A stretch of DNA of 64,000 nt from Comamonadaceae bacterium PBBC1 (GTDB taxonomy: Bacteria > Pseudomonadota > Gammaproteobacteria > Burkholderiales > Burkholderiaceae_C), in the NCBI GenBank assembly GCA_002256145.1, contig NKIP01000015.1, forward strand, positions 32,962-96,961, given 5' to 3'. This document shows, one piece after another, positions 1 through 9,027 of this stretch; position 1 is the first letter of the stretch, and each line of letters begins with the position of its first letter. The notes below the pieces were generated by a model that was not told the origin of the DNA, did not search any database, and was given only the letters and a program-made list of their open reading frames with translations. Position numbers and translations under genes: made by a program.

Positions 1-36
1 AAGGGTGGATTGGATGAATTCTCGACGGTTGCTCAT
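1..36 (-). CDS. 5' end of a twin-arginine signal protein (partial)
   Basis: Only the first 12 codons lie in the window; they read MSNRREFIQSTL. The RR-x-F core resembles a Tat or Bug-receptor leader, so an exported periplasmic protein is likely. An AGGAGAC ribosome site sits 4 bases before the ATG at 36. It follows the flavin reductase gene on the same strand and may close the leftward catabolic run. Nothing can be said about its substrate. Confidence 0.5.
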   Translation of the reverse strand, partial: MSNRREFIQSTL

Positions 37-113
37 GCTTGTCTCCTGGAGGCGTGGTTGTGAAAAGGGTGGACGAATGGGGGTGAAAAAAAGTGGGCGT
101 TGGAGTGTTCAGA

Positions 114-785
114 TCAGGACTTGGCCGCTTTGTCGGCCGAGCCTTCCAGCCCGGCCAGCAGGGCTTGGCTGTTGCCCGGAATCACCATTTGAAATTGCTG
201 GTCGACAAAGGTGTAGTCGTAGTAGCCCATGCGAGCGAGTGGCTGGATTTTGAGCACGTCGATCAGGCCTTGGCCATTGATGATCTCGTCGTCGATGTGG
301 ATGGCCACCACACGGCCAAACACCACGTCGGCGCTGCCCATGGGCGGCTTGCCGGGAAAGCGCAGGCTGTTGAGGTACACACATTCAAACTGGATGGGCG
401 AGCCTTGGACCCGCATGGGCTTGACCCGGCGGCTGGGCAGTTTGGTGAGGCCTGCACGCTCGAATTCGTCCACGCCGTGGGGCACTTCTTCGGCCGAGAT
501 GTTGACCGCATCGCGCAGCGCGTAGGTGGCCATGTTCCAGACGAACTCACCGGTTTGTTCGGCGTTGCGCACCGAGTCTTTGCGCTCGCCTTGGGTGGTT
601 TGGTTGGCGCTGAACATGACGATGGGCGGGTCAAACGTCACGTTTTGAAATTGGCTGTAGGGGGCCAGGTTGTGGCGGCCTTGGGCATCCACCGTCGAGA
701 TCCAGCCGATGGGGCGCGGGATGACGCACGACTTGAAGGGGTCGTGCGGTAAACCGTGGGGGGTGACGCCGGGTTCGTAGTACAT
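114..785 (-). CDS. Flavin reductase-like domain protein (DIM6/NTAB family)
   Basis: A 223-residue protein with the FMN-binding flavin reductase fold: an early CVIPRPIGWIST stretch (about 20-32), NLAPYSQFQNV and a central SANQTT. Family members bind FMN and either reduce flavin for a partner oxygenase or act as small oxidoreductases. It ends a leftward run with thioesterase, SDR and thiolase genes; the thioesterase gene stops 16 bases upstream. The ATG at 785 has no obvious ribosome site and may rely on coupling. A second member of the family lies at 41219-41860. The substrate is unknown. Confidence 0.8.
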   Translation of the reverse strand: MYYEPGVTPHGLPHDPFKSCVIPRPIGWISTVDAQGRHNLAPYSQFQNVTFDPPIVMFSANQTTQGERKDSVRNAEQTGEFVWNMATYALRDAVNISAEEVPHGVDEFERAGLTKLPSRRVKPMRVQGSPIQFECVYLNSLRFPGKPPMGSADVVFGRVVAIHIDDEIINGQGLIDVLKIQPLARMGYYDYTFVDQQFQMVIPGNSQALLAGLEGSADKAAKS

Positions 786-801
786 GGCTCAAGTCGGTGT
801 A

Positions 802-1218
802 TCAAGTGCACAAAGCGCGGATGTCTTCAGGCACAGGGATGGCTTTGATGCGGTCCGGGTCCTCGGGGTGCTTGATGCAAAAGGCACGCACTTCGGTGCC
901 TTCGCACAGCACGGTTTCGCCGCGCATCACCACGTGTTTGTGCACAAACACTTTGTCGCGCCACTCTTGCACGCTGGTGTGCACCTGCAGGGTTTCGCCG
1001 TAGGTGGCGGGTCGGATGAATTTGGTGTTGATTTCCAAGAGCGGCGTGCCAATGATGCCGCGCGTCTTGACCAATTCACGCCAAGGCAGCACGCCGCACT
1101 TCACAAAGAAGTTCAGCGACGAGGCGTCCATCCATTTGGAAAAATTGGGGAAAAAAACGATGCCTGCGGGGTCGCAGTCACCGAACATCACTTGCACTTC
1201 GTAGACAACAGTTTTCAT
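802..1218 (-). CDS. Acyl-CoA thioesterase, 4-hydroxybenzoyl-CoA thioesterase type
   Basis: A 138-residue hot-dog fold protein. The N-terminal FGDCDPAGIVFFPNF motif (about 13-27) is the 4-hydroxybenzoyl-CoA thioesterase signature, with Asp-16 in the position of the catalytic Asp. It would hydrolyse an aromatic or acyl-CoA to the free acid in the cytoplasm. It sits between an SDR dehydrogenase and a flavin reductase, downstream of feruloyl-CoA synthase, so release of an aromatic product from its CoA ester is a reasonable inference. Length is normal for the family. Confidence 0.82.
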   Translation of the reverse strand: MKTVVYEVQVMFGDCDPAGIVFFPNFSKWMDASSLNFFVKCGVLPWRELVKTRGIIGTPLLEINTKFIRPATYGETLQVHTSVQEWRDKVFVHKHVVMRGETVLCEGTEVRAFCIKHPEDPDRIKAIPVPEDIRALCT

Positions 1219-1251
1219 GGCTTGTTTCTTCGTTGGACGATGAAGCTCACC

Positions 1252-2016
1252 TCAGCGAGGTGCCATGCGCAAGGCGCCGTCCAAGCGAATGGTTTCGCCG
1301 TTCAGGTGGTCGTTGCTGACGATGTGGCAGGCCAGTTCGGCAAATTCGCTGGGCTTTCCCAGGCGTGCCGGGAAGGGGATGCTGGCGGCCAGCGAAGCTT
1401 GCACCGGCTCGGGCAAGCTGGCCAGCAGCGGTGTTTTGAACAGGCCGGGGGCGATGGTGCACACGCGGATGCCGTGTTGCGCCAGGTCACGCGCCATGGG
1501 CAGCGTCATGCCGGCCACGCCAGCCTTGGAGGCGCTGTAGGCCTGCTGGCCGACTTGGCCGTCAAAGGCGGCGACCGATGCGGTGAAGACCATCACGCCA
1601 CGGGCGTTGTCCTCCATGGGGTCGAGCTTGGCGCAAGCGGCGGCAAACAGACGGGCGGCGTTGTAGGTGCCGATCAGGTTGACGTTGATCACCTTGGCAA
1701 ACTCTTCCAGCGGCGCGGCGTTGCCGTCTTTGCCGACCACGCGCTTGGCGGTGCCGATGCCCGCAATTTGCATCAGGATGCGGGCGGGGCCGTGGGCTGC
1801 TGCAGCGGTCTCGATGGCTTTGGCCATGCTGTCTGGGTCACTCACATTGCAGTGCACGGCAAGGCCGCCGATGTCGGCTGCCACGCGCTCGGCGTTGTCC
1901 ATGTTCAGATCGAGCACGGCGACTTTTGCGCCCAATCGGGCCAATTCGCGGGCAGTGGCTTCGCCCAAACCGGAGCCACCGCCGGTGACCAGTGCTGCTT
2001 GTCCTTGGATGTTCAT
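1252..2016 (-). CDS. SDR family 3-hydroxyacyl-CoA dehydrogenase
   Basis: A 254-residue short-chain dehydrogenase. The Rossmann TGGGSGLG motif (about 10-17), the NAG-like region and the YSASK active site (Tyr near 160) are all present. It resembles the HSD17B10 type that oxidises 3-hydroxyacyl-CoA with NAD+. The start at 2016 (MNIQGQ) is preferred because the longer frame to 2070 would run into the palindromic repeat. Next to thiolase, feruloyl-CoA synthase and enoyl-CoA hydratase genes it fits the dehydrogenase step of side-chain beta-oxidation. Confidence 0.85.
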   Translation of the reverse strand: MNIQGQAALVTGGGSGLGEATARELARLGAKVAVLDLNMDNAERVAADIGGLAVHCNVSDPDSMAKAIETAAAAHGPARILMQIAGIGTAKRVVGKDGNAAPLEEFAKVINVNLIGTYNAARLFAAACAKLDPMEDNARGVMVFTASVAAFDGQVGQQAYSASKAGVAGMTLPMARDLAQHGIRVCTIAPGLFKTPLLASLPEPVQASLAASIPFPARLGKPSEFAELACHIVSNDHLNGETIRLDGALRMAPR

Positions 2017-2033
2017 GTCGAGACCTTTCTGTT

Positions 2034-2287
2034 GTAGGTCGGACCTTCTGGTCCGACGTTTCGGATGCATGTCGGGGCTGAAGCCGCCGACCTACGGGTT
2101 CTTGCACTTTGTATTTTTGTAGGTCGGTGGCTTTAGCCCCGACAAATGCTTGCAGACCACAAACATGTCGGACCTGAAGGTGCCGACCTACGGGTTCTTG
2201 TACTTTGTATTTTTGTAGGTCGGTGGCTTCAGCCCCGACAAATGCCCGCAGACCGCGAACATGTCGGGGCTAAAGCCGCCGACCTAC
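2034..2287. repeat. Cluster of six GTAGGTCGG palindromic repeats
   Basis: Six 24-26 base copies of GTAGGTCGGtGGCTTcAGCC and its reverse alternate at 2034-2057, 2070-2095, 2119-2144, 2166-2191, 2215-2240 and 2262-2287. Each is itself a hairpin (GGTCGG...CCGAC variants) and neighbours are inverted, as in REP/BIME elements. The spacers also repeat (GGGTTCTTG..ACTTTGTATTTTT twice). It separates the SDR and thiolase genes and may end or stabilise transcripts. Further copies occur at 3597-3670 and 7554-7579. Confidence 0.85.
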
Positions 2288-2296
2288 GCGTTCATT

Positions 2297-3547
2297 TCAT
2301 GCGCCTTCAGGGTTTTCGATCAACAGCGCAATGCCTTGCCCGCCGCCCACGCAGGCACTGGAGATGCCGTAGCGCAAACCGCTGCGTTTCAATTCGCGAG
2401 CCAGCGTGATGGTCAAGCGCACGCCGGTGGCGGCCAAGGGGTGGCCGAGCGCAATTGCGCCGCCGTTCACGTTGAGCTTGGACACATCCAGGCCCAGCTC
2501 TTTCGCCACGGCCAGGGTTTGTGCACCCTGCGCTTCGTTGATCTCAAAGCGACCGATGTCTGACAGCTTGAGGCTTGTGCGCTCGAGCAGCAAGCGAATG
2601 GCTGGCGCTGGGCCAATGCCCATGATCTCGGGCGGCACGCCCACAGCGGCTGCCGCCACCACGCGGGCCAGCGGTTTTTTGCCGTTCGCCTTGGCATACG
2701 CGCCAGAAGTCACCACACAAGCGGCGGCGGCATCGACCAGGGCCGAGCTGTTGCCGCCGGTTTGCACGCCGCCTTCGTAGACGGACTTGAGCTTGGCCAG
2801 CACTTCGGGGGGCGAGATGCGGGGGTGCGTGTCGGTGGCCACTTCGGTGACCTTGCCTTGCAGCTTGATGCCACGGGCTTTGTAGCCTTCGAGTTCAAAC
2901 TTTTCAGTGACCACAGACACGATTTCACCGGCATGAAAACCGGCGGCTTGCGCGGCCACAGCCTTGGCAAACGAGTCGGACGCGAACTGGTCCACCTCTT
3001 CGCGGGTGATGTTGTACTTTTTGGCCAAGTTCTCGGCCGTTTGGATCATGTTGATGCCTGCGGCCGGGTCTTTCAGCGCTTCCCACATGTAGTCTTTGAA
3101 GCCCACGGGTGCACCCAGTTTGAAACCCGTGCGGTGGTCAAAGGCGGCAATCGGGTTGCGCGTCATGCTTTCGGTGCCGACCACCAGCGCAGCGTCGCAC
3201 ACGCCCGCTTCGATCTGCTCGCCGGCCTGGCGGAACAGTTCAAAGCCGGTGCCGCAAATGCGCTGGGTCATGATGGCGGGCACTTCTTGCGGCACGCCGG
3301 CATACAAACCAATGTGGCGGGGCAAGAAGAATTGGTCAAAGTCGCCAGGGGCCATGTTGCCGGTGATGACCGAGCCAATCTCGGTGGGGGCAATGCCTGC
3401 ACGCTTGAGCGCTTCACGCGCGGCCTTGATGCCCAGGTCCGTGGGCGAGATGTGGCCCAGTGCGCCGCAGTAATCGACCATGGGCGTGCGCACGCCTTCG
3501 TGCATCCACACATCGGCAAACGCGTTGAAAAATCCTTTGGAAGCCAT
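2297..3547 (-). CDS. Acetyl-CoA acetyltransferase (thiolase)
   Basis: A 416-residue thiolase. The acylation cysteine lies in QRICGTGFE (about 92-100), the GGAIALGHPLAATG block with the catalytic His is near 363-376, and the C-terminal CVGGGQG contains the proton-donor Cys. It cleaves 3-ketoacyl-CoA with CoA to give acetyl-CoA. Between SDR dehydrogenase and feruloyl-CoA synthase genes it would complete beta-oxidative shortening of a cinnamoyl-type side chain. It is slightly longer than the usual 390-400 residues because of its N-terminus. Confidence 0.9.
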   Translation of the reverse strand: MASKGFFNAFADVWMHEGVRTPMVDYCGALGHISPTDLGIKAAREALKRAGIAPTEIGSVITGNMAPGDFDQFFLPRHIGLYAGVPQEVPAIMTQRICGTGFELFRQAGEQIEAGVCDAALVVGTESMTRNPIAAFDHRTGFKLGAPVGFKDYMWEALKDPAAGINMIQTAENLAKKYNITREEVDQFASDSFAKAVAAQAAGFHAGEIVSVVTEKFELEGYKARGIKLQGKVTEVATDTHPRISPPEVLAKLKSVYEGGVQTGGNSSALVDAAAACVVTSGAYAKANGKKPLARVVAAAAVGVPPEIMGIGPAPAIRLLLERTSLKLSDIGRFEINEAQGAQTLAVAKELGLDVSKLNVNGGAIALGHPLAATGVRLTITLARELKRSGLRYGISSACVGGGQGIALLIENPEGA

Positions 3548-3596
3548 GTTTTTTCCTTGTGATTCGAATCTTTAAATCCGATTTGGGGGCTGTTCC

Positions 3597-3670
3597 GTAG
3601 GTCGGCACCTTCAGGTCCGACATGGCTGGTTTTGGACAGCTTCATGTCGGGGCTGAAGCCGCCGACCTAC
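3597..3670. repeat. Inverted pair of GTAGGTCGG palindromic repeats
   Basis: Two copies in opposite orientation (3597-3622 and 3645-3670) lie between the feruloyl-CoA synthase and thiolase genes. They belong to the same family as the cluster at 2034-2287 and can fold as a BIME-like structure in the leftward mRNA. Confidence 0.8.
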
Positions 3671-3673
3671 AGG

Positions 3674-5527
3674 TCAAATTTGGGGTTTGACGATGTAGTG
3701 CAGCGTGTCGGCATGCAGTGCCGCCACGGTGTCGGCGCGGTGGGTGAGCACCGAGCGCTGGTTGATCGAGCCCTTGTCGGTGATCTCGCCTTTGTCGATG
3801 GTGGGCGGCTCGCTGAGCAAACACAGGCGTGCGATGCGGTTGGCGCTGCCGGTGCCGGTTTTGGCCAATTCATTGACGATCTCCTGGAACTTGGCCAGCA
3901 CCGGGGCTGAGGCCAAAACTTCAGACAAAGGCACATCGGCCGCCAAGCCACTCAAAGCACGCACCGCAGGTGTCGGGAAAATCATCGCACCGACTTCTTT
4001 CATGTTGATGCCCGTCAGCACTGCGTCTTGGATGTAGGGGGCACCGGCCGCGATGATCTTGCCGCGCAATGGCCCCACGCTCACAAAGGTGCCCGTGGCC
4101 AACTTGAAGTCTTCGGCAATGCGTCCGTCAAACTTCAGGCCCAAATGCACATCGGTCTCGTCGATCCACTTGACCGCGTCGCCCGTTTTGAAGAAGCCTT
4201 CTTCGTCAAACGCGCCAGCGGTTTCTTCCGGGTTGCGCCAGTAGCCGGGGGTGATGTTGGGGCCGCGGTAACGCACCTCGGTTTTGCCCTGCATGTCCAC
4301 CAGCTTGAGTTCCAGGCCGGGGGTGGGCACGCCCAAATCACCGGCTTGCACAAAGGGGTTGGTCACAAAAATGCCAAACGGACCGGACTCGGTCATGCCC
4401 AGGCCGGTGCCCATGACGATGCGCTCGCCTACTTCACGCTCTTGCGATTCGTATAGGCTGTCCCAGATCGGCTGTGCCAATGCGGCACCGGCATAAAAGA
4501 ACATCTGCAAGCGTGACAGCAAGGTCTTGCGCAGCAGATCGTCGGTTTTCATGGCGTGGGCGATCGCTTCAAAGCCGGTGGGCACGTTGAAGTACACCGT
4601 GGGCGCGATCTCGCGCAGGTTGCGCAGGGTCTCGCCAATCAGTGCGGGGGTGGGCTTGCCATCGTCAATGTAGAGCGTGCCGCCGTGGTAAATGGTCATG
4701 CCCACGTTATGGTTGCCACCGAAGGTGTGGTTCCACGGCAGCCAGTCCACCAAGACCAGTTCTTTTTCGGCCAGCACCGGCATGGACTGCGCCATTTGCT
4801 GTTGGTTGGCGCACCACAGGCGCTGGGTGTTGATGACGGCCTTGGGCAACTTGGTCGAGCCGCTGGTGAACAAAAACTTCACGATGGTGTCGGGGCCGGT
4901 GGCGGCAATGGCCGCGTCCACGGCTGGCGTGGCGGTGGTGGCGCACAGGCTCTCGAACGTTGTGACTTGCCGGCCCTCTACAGCGCCTTCACACATCACC
5001 ACTTCCATGTCCTCACTCACCGTGGCGGCAATGGCTTTGGCGTAGCGGGCATCTGTTGCGAACACCATGCCGGGCGTGACGGTTTTAAGTACATGTTTGA
5101 GCTTGTCGTAGTCGACGCTGACCAGCGAGTAGGGTGGCGAGGTGGGCACAAAGGGCACGCCTGCGACCATGGCCCCCAAGGCCAGCAGGGCGTGTTCCAG
5201 GCTGTTCTCGCTCAAGATGACCACGGGACGCTCGGCGTTCAGACCCCGGTCGATCAAGCCTTGCGCAATGCTGCGTGCGGCCTGCCAGGCTTGTGCGTAG
5301 CTGATGTGTTTCCAGTCGCCAGTGCTGCCGTCGGCTTGTTTGACACGGCGGGCCATGAACGTGTGGTCTGGCTGGGTTTGGGCCCAGTGCTGCAGGCGGT
5401 CGGTCATGCGCTCGGCAAAGGGCTGCAGTTCCTGATCGGCTTTGAGGTAGTGTGTGCCAGGTGCACCATCGCGCAGCGTGACGCGGGTCACGCCGAACTT
5501 CAGTGGGCGGAATTGGGGGGCGTTCAT
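3674..5527 (-). CDS. Feruloyl-CoA synthase (AMP-forming acyl-CoA ligase)
   Basis: A 617-residue ANL-superfamily ligase. The ATP/AMP signature FTSGSTKLPKA (about 225-235) and the TGLGMTESGP block (about 375-385) are clear. Length and overall similarity fit bacterial feruloyl-CoA synthases, which activate ferulate or other hydroxycinnamates with ATP and CoA. It shares a strand and short gaps with hydratase, thiolase and SDR genes, which supports a CoA-dependent beta-oxidative route. A GGAGAC ribosome site precedes the ATG at 5527. Aryl-substrate specificity is inferred, not shown. Confidence 0.75.
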   Translation of the reverse strand: MNAPQFRPLKFGVTRVTLRDGAPGTHYLKADQELQPFAERMTDRLQHWAQTQPDHTFMARRVKQADGSTGDWKHISYAQAWQAARSIAQGLIDRGLNAERPVVILSENSLEHALLALGAMVAGVPFVPTSPPYSLVSVDYDKLKHVLKTVTPGMVFATDARYAKAIAATVSEDMEVVMCEGAVEGRQVTTFESLCATTATPAVDAAIAATGPDTIVKFLFTSGSTKLPKAVINTQRLWCANQQQMAQSMPVLAEKELVLVDWLPWNHTFGGNHNVGMTIYHGGTLYIDDGKPTPALIGETLRNLREIAPTVYFNVPTGFEAIAHAMKTDDLLRKTLLSRLQMFFYAGAALAQPIWDSLYESQEREVGERIVMGTGLGMTESGPFGIFVTNPFVQAGDLGVPTPGLELKLVDMQGKTEVRYRGPNITPGYWRNPEETAGAFDEEGFFKTGDAVKWIDETDVHLGLKFDGRIAEDFKLATGTFVSVGPLRGKIIAAGAPYIQDAVLTGINMKEVGAMIFPTPAVRALSGLAADVPLSEVLASAPVLAKFQEIVNELAKTGTGSANRIARLCLLSEPPTIDKGEITDKGSINQRSVLTHRADTVAALHADTLHYIVKPQI

Positions 5528-5560
5528 GCTTGTCTCCGTTGTTCTTCTTTGAGTGTTGAC

Positions 5561-6367
5561 TCAGCTCTTTTGCACTTTGGCCGCCTTGCCTTCGAGGAAG
5601 GCGCGCACACGGGCTTTGGCTTCGGGCGCGGACTGGGCGATGGAGGCCATCAGCGCTTCGGTGAACAAGCCGTGGTCTGCAGGCTGTTCGGCAATGCGGG
5701 GCAGGGCGTGCGTCAAAGCAAAGTTGGTCAGGGGGGCGTTGGTGGCGATGCGGGTGGCCAGCTCGATGGCTTTGGTCAAGGCCGTGCCGGTGGGCACCAG
5801 GTACTGCGCCAGACCCACGCGCTCGCCGTCTTGTGCGTTGTACACGCGGCCCGTGAGCATCATGTCGGTCATGCGGGCTGCGCCAATCAGTTTGGGCACA
5901 CGCACCGAGCCACCGCCGCCCACAAAAATGCCGCGTGTGCCTTCGGGCAGGGCGTAAAAAGTGCTTTCATCGGCCACGCGAATGTGGCTGGCGCTGGCCA
6001 GCTCCAAGCCTCCGCCCACCACCGCGCCATGCAAAGCGGCCACCACAGGCACACGGCCTTGCTCGACCGCGTTCAAGGCCACATGCCAGCTGCGCGAGTG
6101 GTGAATGCCTTCACCGGCATCGCGCTCTTTCAATTCAGACAAATCCAGACCGGCACAAAAGTGGTCGCCTTCGCCATGGATCACGGCGGCACCCGCTTCA
6201 GGCGGCAGGTTCTGAAACACATCGCGCAGTGCTTCAATCAGGGCGTCATTCAGTGCATTGCGCTTGGCCGGACGGCAAAGGCGCACCACTGCGACGGCCC
6301 CTTGCATGTCCAAAGCCACGCCGTTGGCGGCTGCGCGTTCGAGGATGGGGTGATGGGTGTGGGTCAT
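5561..6367 (-). CDS. Enoyl-CoA hydratase/isomerase family protein
   Basis: A 268-residue crotonase-fold protein. NALNDALIE, HFCAGLDLSEL (oxyanion loop, about 58-68) and HGAVVGGGLELA (about 95-106) are typical, with a Glu near the second oxyanion position. It would hydrate an enoyl-CoA. The start at 6367 (MTHTHH) is chosen over 6403 because the longer form adds a non-conserved leader. It is the first gene of the leftward run, so the promoter should lie between here and 6600. Whether it also cleaves (as in feruloyl-CoA hydratase-lyase) cannot be told. Confidence 0.82.
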   Translation of the reverse strand: MTHTHHPILERAAANGVALDMQGAVAVVRLCRPAKRNALNDALIEALRDVFQNLPPEAGAAVIHGEGDHFCAGLDLSELKERDAGEGIHHSRSWHVALNAVEQGRVPVVAALHGAVVGGGLELASASHIRVADESTFYALPEGTRGIFVGGGGSVRVPKLIGAARMTDMMLTGRVYNAQDGERVGLAQYLVPTGTALTKAIELATRIATNAPLTNFALTHALPRIAEQPADHGLFTEALMASIAQSAPEAKARVRAFLEGKAAKVQKS

Positions 6368-6407
6368 GGCAAGGGCTTTCTTCAGACTTGGCCAAGACGC
6401 CAAGAAA

Positions 6408-6422
6408 GTTATTATTGATAAC
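6408..6422. promoter_or_regulatory. Possible operator, GTTAT-N5-ATAAC
   Basis: A perfect 5-base inverted repeat with a 5-base spacer lies 40 bases before the first gene of the leftward aromatic run. The size and AT-rich core resemble MarR-type operators, which often control hydroxycinnamate genes. No regulator gene is adjacent, so the assignment is speculative. Confidence 0.35.
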
Positions 6423-6508
6423 CATATTGTGACCAGTGATCGGCACTTTTGTGCTTGGTGTTTTCCCTAGGTTTGACATGTCCTGTCACAGGGAATGCCT
6501 TGCATTTT

Positions 6509-6537
6509 GTGCGAGCCCCGCCCTCGGGGCGATCGAG
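6509..6537. repeat. GAGCCCCGCCCTCGGGGCGAT hairpin repeat
   Basis: A GC-rich hairpin (CCCCG..CGGGG) of a second REP-like family. Related copies are at 9757-9786, 63611-63636 and 63669-63694. It lies in the divergent gap between the hydratase and amidohydrolase genes. Confidence 0.6.
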
Positions 6538-6613
6538 GGTGCGGTCTTGCTTGTGACCTTGGCCTTGCGCGTGATCGGCTATTGTTCACCCCTATTTGCT
6601 GCGAAGGAGCCCC

Positions 6614-7486
6614 ATGAACCACCAAGACCTGATTGCCATCGACATCCACACCCATGCTGAGGTGAGCTGCTGGAATCCGTTTGACAACTACGGCGAGGAA
6701 TACGACCGCGCCGCTGACAAGTTCTTTGGCAGTGACCGCCGCCCGACCATCGAAGAAACCGTGGCCTATTACCGCGAGCGCAAGATCGGACTGGTCATGT
6801 TCACCGTGGACAGCGAATCGCAGCTGGGCCGCCGCCGCATCCCCAACGAAGAAATTGCCAAGGCAGCGCGCGACAACAGCGACATGATGATTGCCTTTGC
6901 CAGCATCGACCCACACAAGGGCAAGATGGGCGCACGCGAGGCCGAGCGCCTGATCAAGGAAGAGGGCATCAAGGGCTTCAAGTTCCACCCCACGGTGCAG
7001 GGCTTTTTGCCCTATGACCGCATGGCATGGCCGATTTACGAGGTGATCAACCACTACAAATTGCCCGCCATCTTTCACACCGGACACAGCGGCATCGGCT
7101 CGGGCATGCGTTGCGGCGGCGGCCTGCGCTTGCAAAACAGCAACCCCATGCTGCTCGAAGATGTGGCCATTGACTGGCCCGACATGCAGATCGTCATGGC
7201 GCACCCCAGCTTTCCGTGGCAAGACGAGGCCCTGAGCTTGGCCACGCACAAGCCCAATGTGTGGATCGACCTGTCGGGCTGGAGCCCCAAGTACTTTCCC
7301 AAGCAATTGATCCAGTACGCCAACACCTTGCTCAAAGACCGTGTCCTGTTTGGCAGCGACTACCCGCTGATCACGCCCGAGCGCTGGATGAAGGACTTTG
7401 AGGTGGCAGGCTTCAAGCCCGAGGTGATGCCCGGCATTTTGAAAGGCAATGCGATCCGTTTGCTGGGCCTGGACAAGGTGGCCTGA
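6614..7486 (+). CDS. Amidohydrolase family 2 protein (ACMSD-like)
   Basis: A 290-residue TIM-barrel metal hydrolase. IDIHTHAEV gives the HxH metal pair near the N-terminus; GFKFHPTV, IFHTGHSG and MAHPSFPW supply further His ligands, and LFGSDYPL the catalytic Asp. Family members decarboxylate or hydrolyse aromatic and related acids. The start at 6614 follows a GAAGGAG ribosome site. It runs divergently from the feruloyl-CoA synthase operon, so it may act in the same aromatic pathway. The substrate is unknown. Confidence 0.8.
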   Translation: MNHQDLIAIDIHTHAEVSCWNPFDNYGEEYDRAADKFFGSDRRPTIEETVAYYRERKIGLVMFTVDSESQLGRRRIPNEEIAKAARDNSDMMIAFASIDPHKGKMGAREAERLIKEEGIKGFKFHPTVQGFLPYDRMAWPIYEVINHYKLPAIFHTGHSGIGSGMRCGGGLRLQNSNPMLLEDVAIDWPDMQIVMAHPSFPWQDEALSLATHKPNVWIDLSGWSPKYFPKQLIQYANTLLKDRVLFGSDYPLITPERWMKDFEVAGFKPEVMPGILKGNAIRLLGLDKVA

Positions 7487-7553
7487 ACCGTGATGGTCAC
7501 GCCGATCGTGCGTTCCTGTCGGCGATGAAGCTTTCGACCTGAAGGCGCTATTT

Positions 7554-7579
7554 GTAGGTCGGTGGCTTCAGCCCCGACA
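7554..7579. repeat. Single GTAGGTCGG palindromic repeat
   Basis: One copy of the family found at 2034-2287 lies between the convergent amidohydrolase and MATE genes, where it could end transcription from either side. Confidence 0.75.
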
Positions 7580-7613
7580 GGACCCCGCGCACGGAAAACT
7601 GGTGATGGGGGCA

Positions 7614-8975
7614 TCACCCTTTTTTCTTGAGCCCCCATGGCGTGAGCTTGACGGCGGCGGCCGTCACCACGCCATAGAGCACCATGGCCACGGCCACCAG
7701 TTGGTAAAAACGATCAGCCGTGCCTTGGTGTTGTGACAGCCAGTAGCCTGCACCCGCCACCAAAACCAAACGCACCGTGCCCGCCAGCACCGGGCCGATG
7801 ACCTGCCCGGCACCTTGGGATGCAAAGTACAGCGTCAGGCCCAAACCAAAAAACGCAAAGGCCGGGCCTGCCGTCACCAAGTACTGCCGTGCATGGCTCA
7901 GCACTGCTTCGTCTTGCGTGAACAAGCGTGCCCACAGGTCGGGAGCCAGTGTGACCACCGCCCCAATCAGGGCCAGGTTGATGGCCGATACGCCGCCCGC
8001 CACCCAAGCCACTTGGCGTGCGCGGGTGATGTTGCCTGCGCCCATGGCCATGCCCACCATGGGCACCGATGCCACACCAATGCCAAAGGAAATCGGGATC
8101 AATAAAAATTCAAGCCGCTGACCAATGCCATAACCGGCCAAGGCCTCGGTGCCCAGTTGTGCCAGCAATCCGGTGAAGATCAAGATGGCCAGCACCGACT
8201 GTACGGGCGACAGGCAGGCCGTGGCACCGACTTTGAGGATGTCGCTGAACTGGCTCCACTGCATCTGAAACCCTTGCCACTTGAGCGTCAAGCGACCTTG
8301 CCCGCTGACCAGGTACCACAGAAAAAACACCACGCCTGCTGCAGTGGCCACGATGTGGCCCAGCGCCACACCCACCATGCCCAGGGCTGGCACCGGTCCT
8401 GCGCCCAGCGACAGCAGGCCCCCCAGCGCAATTTGCAAGCCCGCAGTGGCCACCAGAGCCACCGAGGGCGCACGCATATTGCCGGTGCCGCGCAAGACCG
8501 AGGCCAGCGTGTTCAAAAGCCACACCAGTGCCGCACCTGCAAACAGCACCTGGCCATAACGCACGGCTTCGGCCAGCACGGCATCTCGGCCACCCAGAAG
8601 CGCATAAAAAACAGGGCCCCACAGCACGAAGATGGCGCTGTAGATCAGCCCCGCGCCCAAGCCGATCAGCAGGGCGTGCAGCAGCAAACTTTGCGCACGC
8701 GCCAGGTCTGACGCCCCCAAGGCACGGCTGATGGCGGCTGACACACCGCCGCCCATGGCTCCGGCCGACATCATTTGTGTGAGCATGGCAAAGGGGAACA
8801 CCAGGGCCATGGCCGCCAGTGGGGCAGTGCCCAGGCGGCCCACGTAATAAGTCTCGGCAATGCCCACCAGCACGGTCATGACCATGGCCAACACATTGGG
8901 CGCGGCCAAGCGCAACAAGGTGGTCAAGATGGGGGCCGATAACAGCCGCTGCAAATCGGGATGGGGTGAAGTCAT
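7614..8975 (-). CDS. MATE family efflux transporter
   Basis: A 453-residue inner-membrane protein with about 12 hydrophobic segments and the internal two-fold repeat of MATE exporters (related GAAGLxIALGG-like segments in each half). It is expected to export cationic drugs or metabolites by Na+ or H+ antiport. The start at 8975 (MTSPHP) is preferred to 9005 because the longer form adds a Cys- and charge-rich leader. It is convergent with the amidohydrolase and 52 bases from the small gene upstream. Confidence 0.85.
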   Translation of the reverse strand: MTSPHPDLQRLLSAPILTTLLRLAAPNVLAMVMTVLVGIAETYYVGRLGTAPLAAMALVFPFAMLTQMMSAGAMGGGVSAAISRALGASDLARAQSLLLHALLIGLGAGLIYSAIFVLWGPVFYALLGGRDAVLAEAVRYGQVLFAGAALVWLLNTLASVLRGTGNMRAPSVALVATAGLQIALGGLLSLGAGPVPALGMVGVALGHIVATAAGVVFFLWYLVSGQGRLTLKWQGFQMQWSQFSDILKVGATACLSPVQSVLAILIFTGLLAQLGTEALAGYGIGQRLEFLLIPISFGIGVASVPMVGMAMGAGNITRARQVAWVAGGVSAINLALIGAVVTLAPDLWARLFTQDEAVLSHARQYLVTAGPAFAFFGLGLTLYFASQGAGQVIGPVLAGTVRLVLVAGAGYWLSQHQGTADRFYQLVAVAMVLYGVVTAAAVKLTPWGLKKKG

Positions 8976-9027
8976 GGGGCGATCTTGGCAGCAGGAGCGG
9001 CCCAATCGGTGGACTTAGGCGACAGGA

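Noticed and set aside
784..2037. 417-codon open frame on the plus strand
   Set aside because: It is antisense to the thioesterase and SDR genes, which have clear motifs; long antisense frames are usual at this GC content.
4556..6418. 620-codon open frame on the plus strand
   Set aside because: Shadow of feruloyl-CoA synthase and enoyl-CoA hydratase on the opposite strand; composition rich in His, Gly and Gln with no domain.
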